Source: CAYTAU01 sp964442075
GTDB lineage: Bacteria; Bacteroidota; Bacteroidia; Bacteroidales; CAYTAU01
Direction of reading: 5' to 3'
Length of the DNA: 64,000 nt
Assembly: GCA_964442075.1 (NCBI GenBank)
Contig: CAYTWH010000002.1
Coordinates: forward strand, 1 to 64,000
The notes below the pieces were generated by a model. The model worked only from the letters and a program-made list of their open reading frames with translations. It was not told the origin of the DNA and searched no databases. Both the position numbers and the translations under genes were made by a program. Numbering within the stretch: position 1 is the stretch's first letter; each line of letters opens with the position of its first letter. Of the stretch, positions 61,313 through 64,000 are shown in pieces.

Positions 61313-61319
61313 AAAGTTG
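61312..61319 (-). promoter_or_regulatory. Near-consensus -7 box (CAACTTTG) of nikR
   Basis: Minus-strand CAACTTTG is one base from TAnnTTTG and abuts the NikR operator, placing the transcription start inside the operator. Confidence 0.4.
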
Positions 61320-61615
61320 TAGATATAGTTTTAATTTAAAAAATGAATTTTTATGTTTTTAAACAAATTGGTGGAATTAATGTCAACAGAGTAAGGTTTG
61401 TTGTCAAATTAAATCTCACATTACTTTGAATTTTTTTGTGGCTTATATTTTCTTATCCAATAAGAATTTCCCGAGTATTCCTAGTCAAAACTATATCCAT
61501 TTATAAAAACCTGACAACTGAATGTTTCAGTTCCCATTTTCAATTCTTGAAATATAACTTTTCTTAGTTCCAGATTTTATAGCAAATATTTTACAAGTAT
61601 TTTTCAAATATTAAT
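61320..61615. other. Intergenic region between nikR and hypB
   Basis: No ORF or RNA gene is seen. A small hairpin AACTGAA (61516-61522)/TTCAGTT (61526-61532), followed on the minus strand by GTCAGGTTTTT, could terminate the hyp transcript about 85 bases after the hypB stop. Confidence 0.4.
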
Positions 61616-62404
61616 CTATTTCTCGCCTTTCAACCATTCAAACCAGGCATCCATTCCCTCTCCAGTTTTAGCTGAAACTTCAAAAAATTTCAAATGATGG
61701 TTTACCTGTAATGCATATTCTTTTGCTTTTTCAATATTAAAATCAACATATGGAGCAAGGTCAATTTTATTTATTATACAAATATCCGAACTGTTGAACA
61801 TGGCAGGATATTTTAATGGTTTATCTTCTCCTTCTGTAACGCTAATAACAACAACACGTTTTGATTCGCCCAAATCAAACATTGAAGGACAAACTAAATT
61901 TCCTACATTTTCTATTATAAGAACAGAATTATCTGCTACCTGTAATTCTTTTACTGCTTTACTTATCATTTGAGAATCAAGATGGCACCCGTTGCCTGTA
62001 TTGATCTGAATAACAGGAGCGCCCGCCGCTTTGATACGAATAGCATCATTCATGGTTTGCTGATCGCCTTCAATAACAAATAAATTTAGCTCGTCTTTAA
62101 GAGCAGAAATAGTTTTTTCAAGCAATGTTGTTTTCCCTGAACCTGGAGAACTAACCATGTTTAATGCTGTAATATTTTTAGCTTCGAAATATCCACGATT
62201 TCTTTCAGCAAGCAAATTATTTTGCAAAAGCACATCTTGTTCTATATCGATTTTCGTTGAATGAGAATGATCGTGATCGTGATTGTGTTCATGGTCATGG
62301 TCGTGATTATTAGAATGATTATGCAGGTGAGAATGCTTTTCTTCTCCTGGTTTTTGAAAACTTATAGTATTTCCTGACTGTTCACATCCACAAGTAGTAC
62401 ACAT
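61616..62404 (-). CDS. hypB: Hydrogenase nickel-incorporation GTPase HypB
   Basis: Cytoplasmic GTPase of 262 residues that, with HypA, delivers nickel to [NiFe] hydrogenase precursors (and sometimes urease). The N-terminus has the metal-binding MCTTCGCEQ (CxxCxC) and a His/Asp-rich nickel-storage stretch (about 25-50). The G domain shows SSPGSGKTTLLEK (P-loop), VIEGDQQT, IENVGNLVCP (the nickel-binding Cys), EGEDKPLKYP and NKIDLAPYV. It lies 84 bases downstream of hypA in the same direction. Confidence 0.96.
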   Translation of the reverse strand: MCTTCGCEQSGNTISFQKPGEEKHSHLHNHSNNHDHDHEHNHDHDHSHSTKIDIEQDVLLQNNLLAERNRGYFEAKNITALNMVSSPGSGKTTLLEKTISALKDELNLFVIEGDQQTMNDAIRIKAAGAPVIQINTGNGCHLDSQMISKAVKELQVADNSVLIIENVGNLVCPSMFDLGESKRVVVISVTEGEDKPLKYPAMFNSSDICIINKIDLAPYVDFNIEKAKEYALQVNHHLKFFEVSAKTGEGMDAWFEWLKGEK

Positions 62405-62488
62405 AATTTTTTTTATTAATTAATATTTTATTTAAAAGGCATTTAATATGCTTATATTTTGACTTTGCTTAGCACAAGACTATTTATA

Positions 62489-62830
62489 TCAATCAATATT
62501 AATAGCTTTTACTTTCAGTTCTTTTCCTTGAAAAATATCATTTTTAAATATTCCGCATTTAGGACAAGGAGTATAAAAGTCATTAATTATAAATTCGTGT
62601 GAGCAACCCTCACACTTCGCCCTAGCTTCAATTTTATTTACAACAAGCTTAGCATCTTTCAGCAATGCACTTTTTGTGGCATGTTGCCATGCAAAATCTA
62701 AGGCATCAAAATCAATACCAGCCATTTCCCCGACATCCATCTCAACATCATGCACAATATTAGCATTCAACTGTTTCAGCTTTTCTTCAACAATCTCAAT
62801 AATATTTGTTATAATAGAAAATTCATGCAT
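62489..62830 (-). CDS. hypA: Hydrogenase maturation nickel metallochaperone HypA
   Basis: 113-residue nickel-binding protein that partners with HypB. ATG 62830 gives the invariant MHEFS N-terminus, where His2 and Glu3 bind Ni; the longer start six codons upstream would bury it. The zinc site is CEGCSHEFIIN...CPKCG (two CxxC). The start lies 11 bases after the hypE stop. Confidence 0.96.
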   Translation of the reverse strand: MHEFSIITNIIEIVEEKLKQLNANIVHDVEMDVGEMAGIDFDALDFAWQHATKSALLKDAKLVVNKIEARAKCEGCSHEFIINDFYTPCPKCGIFKNDIFQGKELKVKAINID

Positions 62831-62841
62831 AGATATATATT

Positions 62842-63858
62842 TTAACAAATTCTTGGTAATTGCTCGCCAGCCAACATATCAATAATTCTTTTTCCTCCTA
62901 TTTCTGTTGTTATCCATCCTTTGCCAGGGTGTTCTTCTGTAATTGTTCCAATTATTGCACTTTCCTTTCCTGCATCATCTTGTTTCATTGCTTCAAGAAC
63001 TTTTTCTGCATCTTCTGCTGCAACAACAAAAATGATTTTTCCTTCATTAGCTACATAAAATGGGTCAAAACCCAATAATTCGCACATTCCTTTAACATTT
63101 TCTTTGACTGGAATACTTGCCTCATCAATATCAAGACCAAAATTCTTATCTTCAACAAGTTCGTTTAATACTGTGGAAATACCACCTCTTGTAGCATCTC
63201 TCATAAATCTAATCTTTGAAGAAACATCAATAACTTTTTCAACCAAATGATTTAAGCATGTGCAATCGGATTTAATATCTGTTTTGAAATTTTGAAATTC
63301 TCTTTCAGCCATAATAGCCATCCCATGATCACCAATAGAACCATTTATAATTATTTTATCTCCTGCTTGAATATTATTTCCTGAACTTATATCTTTTTGC
63401 CTTTCGTGCAGAGCACCTATACCTGAGGTGTTTATAAAAACCTTGTCGCATTTGCCTCTATTAATAACTTTTGTATCACCAGTAACAATAATAACTCCAG
63501 CTTTCTTTGCTTCATTAGCCATTGAAACAACAATTTTTTCAAGTTCCTCTATAGAAAATCCCTCTTCAATAATAAATGAAGAACTCAAATACAATGGTTT
63601 GGCTCCCGAAACAGCAATATCATTAACAGTCCCACAAACAGCTAATTTTCCAATATCTCCTCCTGGAAAAAATATTGGATCAACAACAAAAGAATCTGTT
63701 GTAAAGGCAATACTATCTGTTTTTACTTCAAGTAACGCAGCATCTGTTTGTTGTTGTAAAACTGGATTATCAAAGTGTTTTACAAAAAGTTGTTTTATCA
63801 AATCATGTGATAATTTACCTCCACTTCCGTGTCCTAATAATATGTTTTTTTTGCTCAT
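62842..63858 (-). CDS. hypE: Hydrogenase maturation protein HypE
   Basis: 338-residue AIR-synthase-like enzyme that dehydrates the thiocarbamoyl group on its C-terminal Cys to make the cyanide ligands of the [NiFe] site. It starts with ILLGHGSGGKLSHDLI, has VCGTVNDIAVSGAKPLYLS and RDATRGGISTVLNELV, and ends in the diagnostic PRIC with the acceptor Cys338. Its ATG overlaps the hypD stop as ATGA. Confidence 0.97.
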   Translation of the reverse strand: MSKKNILLGHGSGGKLSHDLIKQLFVKHFDNPVLQQQTDAALLEVKTDSIAFTTDSFVVDPIFFPGGDIGKLAVCGTVNDIAVSGAKPLYLSSSFIIEEGFSIEELEKIVVSMANEAKKAGVIIVTGDTKVINRGKCDKVFINTSGIGALHERQKDISSGNNIQAGDKIIINGSIGDHGMAIMAEREFQNFKTDIKSDCTCLNHLVEKVIDVSSKIRFMRDATRGGISTVLNELVEDKNFGLDIDEASIPVKENVKGMCELLGFDPFYVANEGKIIFVVAAEDAEKVLEAMKQDDAGKESAIIGTITEEHPGKGWITTEIGGKRIIDMLAGEQLPRIC

Positions 63859-64000
63859 CTACTAAATCTATAATATGCATTACAAGCTCCTTCATTAGAC
63901 ACCATACATGCTCCAACTGGATTTACAGGTGTACATACAGATTTAAATAATTTACAATCTTTAGGGTTTTTTAGTCCCTTTAAAATTACTCCGCAGATAC
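63855..64000 (-). CDS. hypD: HypD, C-terminal fragment (cut by window edge)
   Basis: Forty-seven C-terminal codons read ICGVILKGLKNPKDCKLF, then SVCTPVNPVGACMVSNEGAC and NAYYRFSR before a TGA (63857-63855) that overlaps the hypE ATG. The conserved cysteines are the iron-sulfur cluster ligands of HypD, which assembles the Fe(CN)2CO unit with HypC. The rest lies beyond the window. Confidence 0.93.
   Translation of the reverse strand, partial: ICGVILKGLKNPKDCKLFKSVCTPVNPVGACMVSNEGACNAYYRFSR

Overview
The window is about 70% A+T and gene-dense. It reads as part of a draft chromosome of a member of the Bacteroidota, probably an anaerobic or facultative Bacteroidales-like lineage (inference). The evidence is a PorP/SprF plus OmpA pair of the type IX secretion system (T9SS), several secreted proteins with T9SS type A C-terminal sorting domains and SprB repeats, DUF4271 beside hemD, DUF6029 and DUF6150 proteins, a split transketolase, promoter boxes of the TAnnTTTG type, and hydrogenase-maturation genes. 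A run of exactly 100 N at 45323-45422 marks a scaffold gap of unknown size. I see no rRNA, tRNA, CRISPR array, prophage or intact insertion sequence.

Layout. 52-4597: a glycosyltransferase facing the T9SS outer-membrane pair. 4810-11692: mostly housekeeping on the minus strand (hemD, a DUF4271 membrane protein, a TonB-like protein, a septation-protein/NUDIX fusion, a C1 peptidase, rsmE, ndk) with one plus-strand phosphodiesterase. 11889-14802: gap, an inverted-repeat-bounded non-coding element, an SH3 protein and comF. 14795-23247: a minus-strand envelope run (ubiX, a barrel, an Omp28-like lipoprotein, a DUF6029 barrel, a TlpA thioredoxin and two T9SS cargo proteins); four of its products carry CxxC redox motifs. 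23551-26371: a small T9SS cargo protein and dnaG. 26423-27946: an ECF sigma factor with an anti-sigma-like protein and a Spy/CpxP-like protein. 28010-31233: the two halves of transketolase with a von Willebrand A gene between them. 31428-34505: an SprB-repeat adhesin-like protein.

34603-41484 is the most unusual part. It is a minus-strand series of six genes: a PqqD-like peptide-binding protein, an ATP-grasp ligase, a fold-type III PLP decarboxylase, a urea-transporter/M23-peptidase fusion, a TPR plus beta-barrel protein and a TPR protein. The first three look like a small biosynthetic module acting on a peptide or amino-acid substrate. A palindromic repeat and an HMA-AraC regulator lie upstream. 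41671-46187 holds that regulator, a TPR protein, two lipoprotein-like genes, a structured repeat zone with a 42-bp tandem array interrupted by the scaffold gap, and a DUF6150 repeat protein.

46381-49598 is a very tight plus-strand operon: a secreted two-repeat protein, a second ECF sigma factor, an anti-sigma-like protein, a 39-residue membrane peptide ORF and a D-2-hydroxyacid dehydrogenase. Then come a RhlE-type helicase and a 2079-residue alpha-2-macroglobulin with a thioester motif. 57705-64000 is a nickel region: a His-rich nickel-permease candidate, a TonB-dependent receptor, NikR with a clear operator at its own promoter, and hypB, hypA, hypE and the C-terminal end of hypD. Together these would import nickel under NikR control and insert it into [NiFe] hydrogenase, whose structural genes are outside the window.
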